Source: Muribaculaceae bacterium (GTDB lineage: Bacteria; Bacteroidota; Bacteroidia; Bacteroidales; Muribaculaceae). From it: a stretch of 39,231 bases of DNA. The position numbers and the translations under genes were made by a program. The stretch covers positions 1 to 39,231 of the forward strand of contig JAKVKZ010000026.1 in NCBI GenBank assembly GCA_022484565.1. Direction: 5' to 3'. Below are positions 25,750 through 32,583 of this stretch, piece by piece (the stretch's first letter is position 1; each line of letters starts with the position of its first letter). The notes beneath the pieces are model-generated. The model searched no databases. It was not told the origin of the DNA and worked only from the letters and a program-made list of their open reading frames with translations.

Positions 25750-25912
25750 ATCAGGCCGTTTCTGAATAGAATTTCTGTATCCTCTCAGTGCTTCGTGTTC
25801 GTCAACTGGCAATAGCCTATAGGGTAAAAAGAGTGGCATTAGTCCGCTTCCTTTATCACATTAGCCACAATCGGCAAATAGCACTGTCAAGTAGATATTC
25901 ACCAATATAATG

Positions 25913-25964
25913 TCATTGTCCGCTGGTTTCTCCCGCATCATTTCGGGTGTTCAGCGGATAATGA
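25913..25964 (+). terminator. Nested inverted repeat, possible terminator or small RNA
   Basis: TCATTGTCCGCTG and CAGCGGATAATGA pair at 12 of 13 positions (the mismatch is a possible G-T). The loop carries a second small stem CCCG/CGGG. It is followed by TATTTTTG. It lies 164 nt after the TM2 gene. The gap 25750-26166 otherwise holds only the boxes at 26042-26091 and no credible gene. Confidence 0.5.
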
Positions 25965-26041
25965 TATTTTTGTCTCCATCAGGCATAGCAATCGGTATCT
26001 ACATTCCCTAATCTCAGAATTTGTGCTCTCCACCTATAATT

Positions 26042-26091
26042 TAATGTATCATATTTCATACATTAGCGCCAAAATCAACCATTAATGTATG
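26042..26091. repeat. Three TAATGTAT boxes
   Basis: TAATGTAT at 26042-26049 and its reverse complement at 26058-26065 form a perfect 8-bp palindrome. A third direct copy (TAATGTATG) is at 26083-26091. They look like an operator set, but no gene start follows on the plus strand. Confidence 0.45.
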
Positions 26092-26166
26092 AATTTTGCT
26101 GCATAATTTGAATTTCATCTATTCCTGCTGTTTCCTGATTTATCAACCGAATTCCGATAACATCAA

Positions 26167-26331
26167 TTACTTAAGAGATAGTGTTAAGGCATTAAGTCCA
26201 GTTTCTTTTAAACCCCTCGAATTCGACAGGTTTAAAATTCGCTTTTTCAGGCCATATTTCAATCCTGTTTTCTTCAAGCAAGGTCCTCCTCGTTTCTTCG
26301 GAGGCGAATGTATTTTCACTTTCTGTTTCAT
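26167..26331 (-). CDS. Small basic ORF directly after the terminase gene
   Basis: An ATG at 26331, 2 nt after the terminase stop, opens a 54-codon frame (KVKIHSPPKKRGGPCLKKTG and more) very rich in Lys/Arg, with no Asp and few acidic residues. I do not recognise it. Close spacing suggests co-transcription with terL. A 32-bp palindrome sits inside it, so the conserved object may be the DNA and not a protein. Confidence 0.3.
   Translation of the reverse strand: MKQKVKIHSPPKKRGGPCLKKTGLKYGLKKRILNLSNSRGLKETGLNALTLSLK
26206..26237. repeat. 32-bp near-perfect palindrome
   Basis: Arms TTTTAAACC and GGTTTAAAA are exact complements, and the centre TCGAATTCGA is a perfect 10-bp palindrome. Only two pairs, between arms and centre, do not match. 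It lies about 100 nt downstream of terL. It may be a protein-binding or cleavage site, or a transcription stop. Confidence 0.6.
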
Positions 26332-26333
26332 AA

Positions 26334-28280
26334 TCAGTCAAGATAGCGGTCATCACCTCGGCAAAGGCGGGGCAGTGAATGGTATTTGTCCACTTCCTTC
26401 GGCGCAAGCGCCGGATCGGGCTTATCGGCGTTGGCATAGCGCTTGCAATAATCCGTTGAACTGTAGTAGGACACGAACAGGGCGATGGCCCGCGACATGA
26501 GTATGTCGTCGTGCATTCCGCGACGTGCGCCGTACCTTCCGCCGGGCTTAACCTCGTAGGCCGACATCTCGGCGAGCGAGTCGGAATCGTGTTCGATGAA
26601 GCGTCCGTCGCGAAGCAGTTGTCGGAGGCAGTTCACAAGTTCGGGCTTGGTCTTGCGGTTGGTGTGGAAGCCCGGACGGTTGTCGATTGCTCCCGATGGC
26701 GTAGTTCCACGCCGGTAAAGGTTGTTGTAGTCGTTGCCGATTTCATTCAATATGTATTCCGAGTCGCCTTCCGACCCGTCGAAGGAGTTGCGCTCGAACA
26801 CGAGCAGGCTGCCGCAGTACCATTTTGCGATTTGAGCCGATTTCCACGCCAGCAGGTCATGGTCGATATGGCCGCGCCACTGCGCCACCACTTCAAGTTG
26901 CCCCAGTGGGCTGTAGGCATCCACAACGGATATCACGGAATAGTCGGAGCGCTCGGTGGTACCGCCGACATCGACGGCTGTGACGTAGCGGTCAGGAATG
27001 CGTGGCGACAGCGTGTCGGGCTGGCTCCACACTTTCAGCAGTCCGCCGTTCTGCTCCTCAAAGCTGAGGTCGAGCAGCGAATCCGCGCCGGTGTCGCACT
27101 TTCCGCGCAAGTCGCCAATCAGTTCCGGCGCCTTGATGTTGGGCATCTGGCGGGTGATGGTGCTTTGCTCGAATGCTGCCACCTGCGTGTCCTCGAAGGC
27201 CTCGTCGGCATCGGATGGAAATTCGGAGCGCATCAGGTAGGCTGCGCTGTATTGCTCGAATTTAAGTCTGTACCAGTGAATCTGTTCCAGCGTGCAGCCG
27301 AATTCGCTCCACAGGCGAAGTTCGTAGGGGGAAAATGAGTCGTAGAATTCTTGCACCGAATTTTCGTCGAGGGGTGCGAAGTAAAATTCTGACATGTACC
27401 ACGGAATAAACACAGGCTTCATACTGCTGTCACCTCTGGTGGCGCGTGTCCACTCGTTGAAAAAGTAGTTGCCACGGCCGTTGGCGGTGCTTTCCATCAC
27501 CACGGCGCAGCCTTTCGACGTTGACATGCTGCCTCCGATGGTGCGCATCACGTCGTCGGGGCAATGCCGTTGCGTGGCACTCCACGAGGCAAGTTCGCTG
27601 AGGTGCGCAAGCGAGAGGTTCTGCCCGCGTGCGGAGTTCTGCGTGTTCGACGATGCGCAGGTGTAATTGCAGTTGCGCGAGGGTATGCGCATTATGCTCG
27701 AGCAGCCACGAAGTCGGGCGAGTTTCAGTTTGTTGTCGCCGTCCTGCAATTCCACAGGGTAACATTCCACGGCGTGCATGAATATTGAGGCGAGATAGTT
27801 CGATGCAGTTAGGTCGTGGGCGCAGACGATGCTGTTGTAGTTTCGGTGCAGGATTATCTGAATCCATGCGAAATAGAGCTGGATTAGCGTGGAGCAGCCC
27901 CATTGGCGGGCTTTCAGAATTATGATGTCGATGCGTCCCTTGCCGGTGCGTTGCTCTTCAAGTTCGCCAATTATCAGGCGTTGCGGGCGATTGGCGCGGA
28001 ACGGCACTTCACAGCGCGTCACCTTATCGACGACAGTCTGGGTGAGCAGCGCCCAATATTCAAAATCGTAGCGGAAACGTAGGTCGCGCAGCTTTTCGGG
28101 CGGCATCTGCGTTGAAAATTCAGCGTCATCCACCATAGTCTCCGGCAGCATCAGCCGTTCGCCCGCCACCTCCACGGCAGTGCGCTTTCCGCAGCACCCC
28201 TCGCCGGTGGCAGGGTCGTAAACGGTATTGAAAACCGCCTTCCGGCGGTTGTTCTCGGCTATTATTTCCTCAGTTTTCAT
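26334..28280 (-). CDS. Orphan phage terminase large subunit
   Basis: The 648-aa protein is uninterrupted. The ATPase half contains a Walker A variant IILKARQWGCSTL (near residue 120) and VVMESTANGRGNYFFNEW, typical of terminases. The nuclease half has RYVTAVDVGGTTERSDYS (first metal-binding Asp), VFERNSFDG and GMHDDILMSRAIA (late acidic pair), the RNase H-like TerL pattern. Such enzymes package phage DNA into capsids. Here no portal, small terminase, capsid or tail genes are present; neighbours are a TM2 protein and DUF4919-like genes. Yet all motifs are intact. It may be a prophage relic, a domesticated packaging enzyme, or part of a satellite element. Its promoter-like box is at 28316-28323. 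Confidence 0.85.
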   Translation of the reverse strand: MKTEEIIAENNRRKAVFNTVYDPATGEGCCGKRTAVEVAGERLMLPETMVDDAEFSTQMPPEKLRDLRFRYDFEYWALLTQTVVDKVTRCEVPFRANRPQRLIIGELEEQRTGKGRIDIIILKARQWGCSTLIQLYFAWIQIILHRNYNSIVCAHDLTASNYLASIFMHAVECYPVELQDGDNKLKLARLRGCSSIMRIPSRNCNYTCASSNTQNSARGQNLSLAHLSELASWSATQRHCPDDVMRTIGGSMSTSKGCAVVMESTANGRGNYFFNEWTRATRGDSSMKPVFIPWYMSEFYFAPLDENSVQEFYDSFSPYELRLWSEFGCTLEQIHWYRLKFEQYSAAYLMRSEFPSDADEAFEDTQVAAFEQSTITRQMPNIKAPELIGDLRGKCDTGADSLLDLSFEEQNGGLLKVWSQPDTLSPRIPDRYVTAVDVGGTTERSDYSVISVVDAYSPLGQLEVVAQWRGHIDHDLLAWKSAQIAKWYCGSLLVFERNSFDGSEGDSEYILNEIGNDYNNLYRRGTTPSGAIDNRPGFHTNRKTKPELVNCLRQLLRDGRFIEHDSDSLAEMSAYEVKPGGRYGARRGMHDDILMSRAIALFVSYYSSTDYCKRYANADKPDPALAPKEVDKYHSLPRLCRGDDRYLD

Positions 28281-28315
28281 GGTATCAGTGAATTTCGCTT
28301 CACAATCTTTTTCGG

Positions 28316-28323
28316 CAAAATTA
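28316..28323 (-). promoter_or_regulatory. Promoter -7 box of terL
   Basis: The minus strand reads TAATTTTG, 35 nt upstream of the ATG at 28280. Confidence 0.45.
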
Positions 28324-28400
28324 TCACCCCATTATCCCCAATCTTCAAGGAAATCGGAAAAACACCTCAAATTTTCATAATTCCACTCCAAATAATTTTC

Positions 28401-28492
28401 ATCACACTGAAAAAATAGCCCAAAATCATCATAAATTTTCAGTGTACTGAAAAAATCATCAAAAAATCACGATAATTTTCAGTACACTGAAA
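28401..28492. repeat. 40-bp tandem repeat with phased CAGTRYACTG palindromes
   Basis: Palindromes TTTTCAGTGTACTGAAAA (28436-28453) and TTTCAGTACACTGAAA (28477-28492) have centres exactly 40 bp apart. A half site CACTGAAAAAAT (from 28405) sits another 40 bp away. The intervening DNA also repeats (ATAATTTTC or ATAAATTTTC before each site), so the block is a tandem 40-mer. It lies upstream of terL and has the look of an operator array. Confidence 0.7.
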
Positions 28493-28578
28493 TAATTTGC
28501 TATGTTCAAGCCCCATTTAAGGGCACATGAGTAGCTTTATAAACTAAACTTTATAAATCCAACCGATTTCTATAAAAT

Positions 28579-29169
28579 TCACTTTAAATTTTCTGCTTCT
28601 ATCTCCCTCACTCGGCTAATTTCAAAATATAATTTCTCGTCGTTCTTCTCATCCCAAATGGAATTCACATTGAACACGTCGAAATTCCCGATTATGGCCT
28701 GTTTTTTCGGTATCACATTCAGTATTCCGCTCATGATGCTGTACTCATCGTCGATGCTTATCACATAGTACGGATGTTCTTTTGTCCCGTCGCCGGTTTT
28801 GGCCATCGCCTCAATGATTTTCCGCCTCACGCCCCAATAGTGCCGCGACTTTCCCATCTCTCCAGCTTCGCCATAGCCGTATGCCAATATTTCCAGCCCG
28901 TCAACCCACAGCGGATTTTTCGCAAGTTTCTTTTCCGCTGTTTCTATTCGTTTATTGGCTTCAATGCCTTCAAGTCCAAAGGCATCAAATTTAGTGAAAT
29001 TCTCACTCAGATATGAATTGCCCACGTACGCCTTCACCACTTCTTCGTCCTTCAGGCTGTCGTCGTTGTTTGCCACTCGCGCTATTAGTTTCTTGATTCC
29101 TTCGGGATTAACTTCAATTTCATTTTTGATGCTCCCGAAATCGACTTTTATGAATTGTTCCGCGCCCAT
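28579..29169 (-). CDS. DUF4919-like protein, paralogue 1
   Basis: The 196-aa protein has no signal peptide or membrane segment. It begins FIKVDFGSIKNEIEVNPEGI and has a helical first half with VVKAYVGNSYLSENF. The conserved C-terminal block contains KTGDGTKEHPYYVIS, DDEYSIM and YFEISRV. This pattern matches DUF4919, a Bacteroidales family of unknown function, and is shared with the gene directly upstream. The 57-bp gap between the two has no clear -7 box, so they are probably one transcript. The function cannot be inferred. Confidence 0.6.
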   Translation of the reverse strand: MGAEQFIKVDFGSIKNEIEVNPEGIKKLIARVANNDDSLKDEEVVKAYVGNSYLSENFTKFDAFGLEGIEANKRIETAEKKLAKNPLWVDGLEILAYGYGEAGEMGKSRHYWGVRRKIIEAMAKTGDGTKEHPYYVISIDDEYSIMSGILNVIPKKQAIIGNFDVFNVNSIWDEKNDEKLYFEISRVREIEAENLK

Positions 29170-29226
29170 AGTATTTTTTGTTGATATTAATTATCTGATT
29201 AATAGCCATCTATTCTTTGTATCTTT

Positions 29227-29820
29227 TCAAGAAAGCCCTCTTTCAATTTCCAGCACTCGGCTTATTTCGAACCACACATCCCGCTTTTCGCCATGTAGCG
29301 TTTCCACCTTCATCACATCGCAATGGCCCATCAGTCCTTGCCCAAGCGGTTCCATGCACAGCAAATTGCGCAGCAATATGTATTCGTCGTCCACACTCGT
29401 CACATAGTATGGATGTTCCTTTGTCCCGTCGCCCGTCTTCGATATCGCCACGAGCAAATGTTGTATCACTTCGTCCAATTGCATGAGTTCTCCAATGTCA
29501 CCAACTGTTCGGCACACCTCAATTTTTTGCATCAGTCCGCCAAGCCACAGTGGCTCCAGGGCAAGTTCCTCATTCAATTTTTCCAGAAGTTCATCGTATT
29601 TTCCCATGGAACTGAGTTTGTGCAATTCCATAGTCGAGTCGGGCCGGCAGAATCCCTTAAAGTAAGAGCATGCGTAGTAGGCTTTTGCCACATCCTCCAA
29701 TTTCAACTTAGGGTCGCCAGCAGCAGCACGATTTGCCAACGCCACCATTCCTTCAGGGTCAGCCTCAACTTCTTTCTTAATGCTTTCGTAGTCAACTTTG
29801 ACAAATTTTTTCTCTTTCAT
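29227..29820 (-). CDS. DUF4919-like protein, paralogue 2
   Basis: ATG 29820 is used (197 aa); the frame extends upstream to 29847 but that would overlap the promoter. The sequence (KFVKVDYESIKKEVEADPEG near the start; AKAYYACSYFKGF; KTGDGTKEHPYYVTS; DDEYILLRNL; WFEISRVLEIE) aligns along its length with the neighbouring paralogue but is clearly diverged, so the duplication is old or acquired as a pair. It is the first gene of the pair and has its own promoter, divergent from that of the AlaX-like gene. DUF4919 function is unknown. Confidence 0.6.
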   Translation of the reverse strand: MKEKKFVKVDYESIKKEVEADPEGMVALANRAAAGDPKLKLEDVAKAYYACSYFKGFCRPDSTMELHKLSSMGKYDELLEKLNEELALEPLWLGGLMQKIEVCRTVGDIGELMQLDEVIQHLLVAISKTGDGTKEHPYYVTSVDDEYILLRNLLCMEPLGQGLMGHCDVMKVETLHGEKRDVWFEISRVLEIERGLS

Positions 29821-29844
29821 ACCATTTTCGTTTTTAAGTTTCAG

Positions 29845-29852
29845 CAAATATA
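29845..29852 (-). promoter_or_regulatory. Promoter -7 box of the DUF4919-like pair
   Basis: The minus strand reads TATATTTG, 25 nt upstream of ATG 29820. It faces away from the plus-strand box at 29875. Confidence 0.55.
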
Positions 29853-29874
29853 CGCATTTTTCCTAATCCTTACT

Positions 29875-29882
29875 TATCTTTG
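29875..29882 (+). promoter_or_regulatory. Promoter -7 box of the AlaX-like gene
   Basis: TATCTTTG is a perfect match, 22 nt before ATG 29905. It shows that the long upstream frame extension is not coding. Confidence 0.65.
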
Positions 29883-29904
29883 CAAAAATTTTTCAAATAT
29901 TATT

Positions 29905-30378
29905 ATGCCACAGCAACCAATTCTCAACGAGCACAACAAAGCCGAATTCCCTCCAATGCACACTGCCGAGCATATTCTCAACGGCACCATGGTCAAAATG
30001 TTCGGCTGCAAGCGTGCCCAAAATGCTCATGTGGAGCGCACCAAGTCCAAGCTCGATTACTCCCTGCCGCGAGAACTTTCGCCTGCCGAAATCGCCGCTG
30101 TCGAGGCCAAAGTCAACGAGGTTATTGCCCTTGATTTGCCTGTCACCATGGAGTTTGTCATGCAGAACGATGTCGCCGAGCGTTTCGACCTCAACCGTCT
30201 TCCCGACGGCGCCACTGCCACCGTCCGCATCGTCCATGTCGGCGACTACGACGAATGTCTCTGTGCCGGCACCCACGTCGCCCGCACATCCCAAATCGGC
30301 CATTTCCGCATCAGCAGCGCCCGTTTCCAGAATGGCGTTCAGCGCATAGTTTTCCGTCTCGATGCTCCCGATACCTGA
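29905..30378 (+). CDS. AlaX-type alanyl-tRNA editing protein
   Basis: From ATG 29905 the protein is 157 aa. It is a free-standing tRNA_SAD (second additional) domain like that of AlaRS and ThrRS. The zinc-binding editing-site residues are visible: HTAEH (H19, H23) and CAGTHV (C120, H124). The reaction is hydrolysis of mischarged Ser-tRNA(Ala) or related misacylated tRNA in the cytoplasm. It is short, so it belongs to the minimal AlaX class. It lies alone between the DUF4919-like pair and the defence island. Confidence 0.85.
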   Translation: MPQQPILNEHNKAEFPPMHTAEHILNGTMVKMFGCKRAQNAHVERTKSKLDYSLPRELSPAEIAAVEAKVNEVIALDLPVTMEFVMQNDVAERFDLNRLPDGATATVRIVHVGDYDECLCAGTHVARTSQIGHFRISSARFQNGVQRIVFRLDAPDT

Positions 30379-30435
30379 ATTTACTTTCCAATGTAATATT
30401 TTATCGTCATTGATAATAAACACAATTATTTTAAG

Positions 30436-30443
30436 TAAATTTG
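30436..30443 (+). promoter_or_regulatory. Promoter -7 box of the restriction island
   Basis: TAAATTTG matches the consensus; the nearest upstream TTG is 23 nt away. It lies 65 nt before ATG 30509. Confidence 0.45.
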
Positions 30444-30508
30444 CAAATATAGTTTTCTTGTTTTTCTGAAACATTTGTTATAGTTGTAGTAGTAAAAAAG
30501 AGAAAATA

Positions 30509-31486
30509 ATGACTATCTCGAGTAGAATAGACATCAAAGAGAACGCTTTGCTCCGTATGTACGACGGCATCCTCGAAACTCTTCTCAAAGACCATAGTTC
30601 AGATAAAAACATTATCTGGGCTACGGACAATTATGAGCAGTTGGGTGATGGCTATTACTTTAGCGACGAGATAAATATACCTTTCATCACAGGGAAGAAC
30701 GGCGATATCATACAGCCACGAGTAAGCAAGGATAAAGAGACGCAGCTGAAACGGGTGCGCGATAAGGCCGAGGTGTTCACACCCTGCTGGATATGCAATA
30801 TGCAGAACAACCTTGTGGACGAAGCTTGGTTCGGAAGAAAAGAAGTGTTCAATAAGGAAACCGATAAAGACTGGGAGACGAAATTGGACACGATTGTGTT
30901 TCCGACAGCCGACGGGAAGACCTGGCAGGATTATCTCAATGATACTCGGCTGGAGATAACATGCGGCGAAGCTCCCTATCTTGTCAGCCGTTATGGTACC
31001 ATCAATGGAAAACCAATTCCGCTGCATAGCCGCATCGGGATGCTCGACCGTAAAATGCGTATTGTGTGCGAACAGGCAGGTGATGACTGGATGCACTACG
31101 CCCTGATAGCTTATCAGAATATTTATGGATTTGAATGGCAGGGCGACAATTTGCTCATTGCCCGTGAGAATCTGCTCTATACCTTTATTGATTATTATGA
31201 AGACTACTTTGGAGAGAAGCCCCTTATTGGCGATGTGAAGCATATTGCCGAAATCATTTCATGGAATATCTGGCAGATGGATGGTCTCAAAGGAGTCATC
31301 CCTTGCAGCTGTCATGAAGAGACGACCATTAACAAGGACCTCTTCGGCAGTAAGACGGAAACAAAACATCAATGCCCAGGATGTGAAAAGAATGACATCA
31401 AAAAGCATAACGGCATCTATTGCAAGATTATGGATTGGGAAAAGAACGAGCCGATAAGATTTATTGATTTAATGAAACGACAATAG
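30509..31486 (+). CDS. Restriction 'subunit M'-like protein
   Basis: The 325-aa protein matches, from memory, a family in Bacteroidota usually labelled restriction endonuclease subunit M. Its signature blocks are EVFTPCWICNMQNNLVDEAW, RLEITCGEAPYLVSRYGT, RIGMLDRKMRIV, YGFEWQGDNLLIARENLL and IISWNIWQMDGLKG. It has no SAM-binding or NPPY motif of its own, so it may be an accessory specificity or methylase-partner subunit. The C-terminus has several Cys (SCHEE and HQCPGCEK) that could bind zinc. It is the first gene of the island and ends 11 nt before the PDDEXK gene, whose canonical Shine-Dalgarno overlaps its stop codon. Confidence 0.55.
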   Translation: MTISSRIDIKENALLRMYDGILETLLKDHSSDKNIIWATDNYEQLGDGYYFSDEINIPFITGKNGDIIQPRVSKDKETQLKRVRDKAEVFTPCWICNMQNNLVDEAWFGRKEVFNKETDKDWETKLDTIVFPTADGKTWQDYLNDTRLEITCGEAPYLVSRYGTINGKPIPLHSRIGMLDRKMRIVCEQAGDDWMHYALIAYQNIYGFEWQGDNLLIARENLLYTFIDYYEDYFGEKPLIGDVKHIAEIISWNIWQMDGLKGVIPCSCHEETTINKDLFGSKTETKHQCPGCEKNDIKKHNGIYCKIMDWEKNEPIRFIDLMKRQ

Positions 31487-31490
31487 GAGG
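31485..31490 (+). promoter_or_regulatory. Canonical Shine-Dalgarno AGGAGG
   Basis: AGGAGG overlaps the upstream TAG stop and lies 7 nt before ATG 31498. Strong Shine-Dalgarno sites are rare in Bacteroidota and are absent from the other genes here. Confidence 0.6.
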
Positions 31491-31497
31491 GTGACGT

Positions 31498-32571
31498 ATG
31501 AACGAATTGATGAAAAAGGATGCTCTTTACAGCAACTGGATTGCTGAATTGAAACAGAAATATCTGCAGCAGCGCATGAAAGCTGTTGTGGCAGTCAACA
31601 GTTCTCTTTTGCAATTCTATTGGAATCTCGGCAAAGATATATCTGAAAAGAATTTGGACAACAAATATGGCTCACAATTCTATAAACAGTTGAGCAACGA
31701 CTTGGTAGCACAGATTCCTAATGTCAAAGGATTTTCACCTACCAATTTGAAATACACCAAGTATTTCTATGAGCTTTACAGTCAGCAAGATGTAAATCGT
31801 CCACAGGCTGTGGACGATTTGAAAATGCAGCAGATATTCTCTATTCCTTGGGGACATCATCGGTTCATTGTAGATAAATGCCGTGGAAATAGTCATAAAG
31901 CTATATTTTTCGTCCAACAGACCATAGAACATAACTGGTCGCGGAATGTACTGCTGAACTTCCTTGACACCGACCTGTATGAACGCAAGGGCAAGGCAAT
32001 AACCAACTTCAACCAACAATTGCCTGCTCGGCAAAGTGATTTGGCTCAGGAGATAACCAAAGATCCCTATAATTTCGATTTTCTTACGTTGACCGACGGC
32101 TTTAAGGAAAAAGAACTTGAAAATGCGCTTGTCGATAACATCACACGCTTTCTGATGGAACTCGGTACAGGCTTCTCTTTTATGGGACGCCAATATCGCA
32201 TCAAAGTTGGCGAAAGTGAGTTTTTTATTGATCTTTTGTTTTACAACACACGTATTCATGCTTATTGTGTCATTGAACTGAAAGCCGCGACATTCAAGCC
32301 TGAACATCTTGGACAACTCAGCTTTTATGTCTCGGCAGTAAACCATGAGCTGAAAAGCGAAATGGATAATCCCACAATAGGCATTCTCATCTGCAAAGAT
32401 AAAGATGAGATAGTTGCTAAATATGCTCTCGACACTATTAATTCACCCGTTGGAATTTCAGAATATCAACTTTCAAAATTATATCCTGCCAATTTCAAGA
32501 GTTCTTTGCCTTCGATAGAAGAAATAGAGAGGGAACTTGGTAAAACCGGCTTATCTGGAGAAGATGACTAA
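31498..32571 (+). CDS. DUF1016/YhcG-family PDDEXK nuclease
   Basis: The 357-aa protein has the two-part DUF1016 layout. The N-terminal helical domain (about 1-170) contains QRMKAVVAVNSSLLQFYWNL and IPNVKGFSPTNLKYTKYFYE. The C-terminal PDDEXK nuclease (about 205-340) has an upstream Glu (E221), FFIDLLFYN (D245) and YCVIELKAA (E260, K262), then GQLSFYVSAVN. All catalytic residues are present. DUF1016 proteins are often embedded in type I-like restriction operons. Its strong ribosome site suggests high or foreign expression. It probably supplies DNA cleavage to the adjacent helicase/methylase or acts as an independent defence nuclease. Confidence 0.82.
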   Translation: MNELMKKDALYSNWIAELKQKYLQQRMKAVVAVNSSLLQFYWNLGKDISEKNLDNKYGSQFYKQLSNDLVAQIPNVKGFSPTNLKYTKYFYELYSQQDVNRPQAVDDLKMQQIFSIPWGHHRFIVDKCRGNSHKAIFFVQQTIEHNWSRNVLLNFLDTDLYERKGKAITNFNQQLPARQSDLAQEITKDPYNFDFLTLTDGFKEKELENALVDNITRFLMELGTGFSFMGRQYRIKVGESEFFIDLLFYNTRIHAYCVIELKAATFKPEHLGQLSFYVSAVNHELKSEMDNPTIGILICKDKDEIVAKYALDTINSPVGISEYQLSKLYPANFKSSLPSIEEIERELGKTGLSGEDD

Positions 32572-32583
32572 TATATATAGCTG

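Noticed and set aside
26096-26500. 134-aa plus-strand frame after the TAATGTAT boxes
   Set aside because: It runs across the 32-bp palindrome and into the 3' end of terL; no motif and no -7 box at suitable spacing.
26511-27338. 275-aa plus-strand frame opposite terL
   Set aside because: The minus-strand terminase has all family motifs; the opposite frame has none.
28281-28578. CRISPR array
   Set aside because: The repeats are 40-bp tandem units with similar spacers, only two to three copies, and no cas gene is nearby.
29323-29904. Long upstream extension of the AlaX-like frame
   Set aside because: It crosses the DUF4919-like gene and the promoter at 29875-29882; ATG 29905 is the conserved start.
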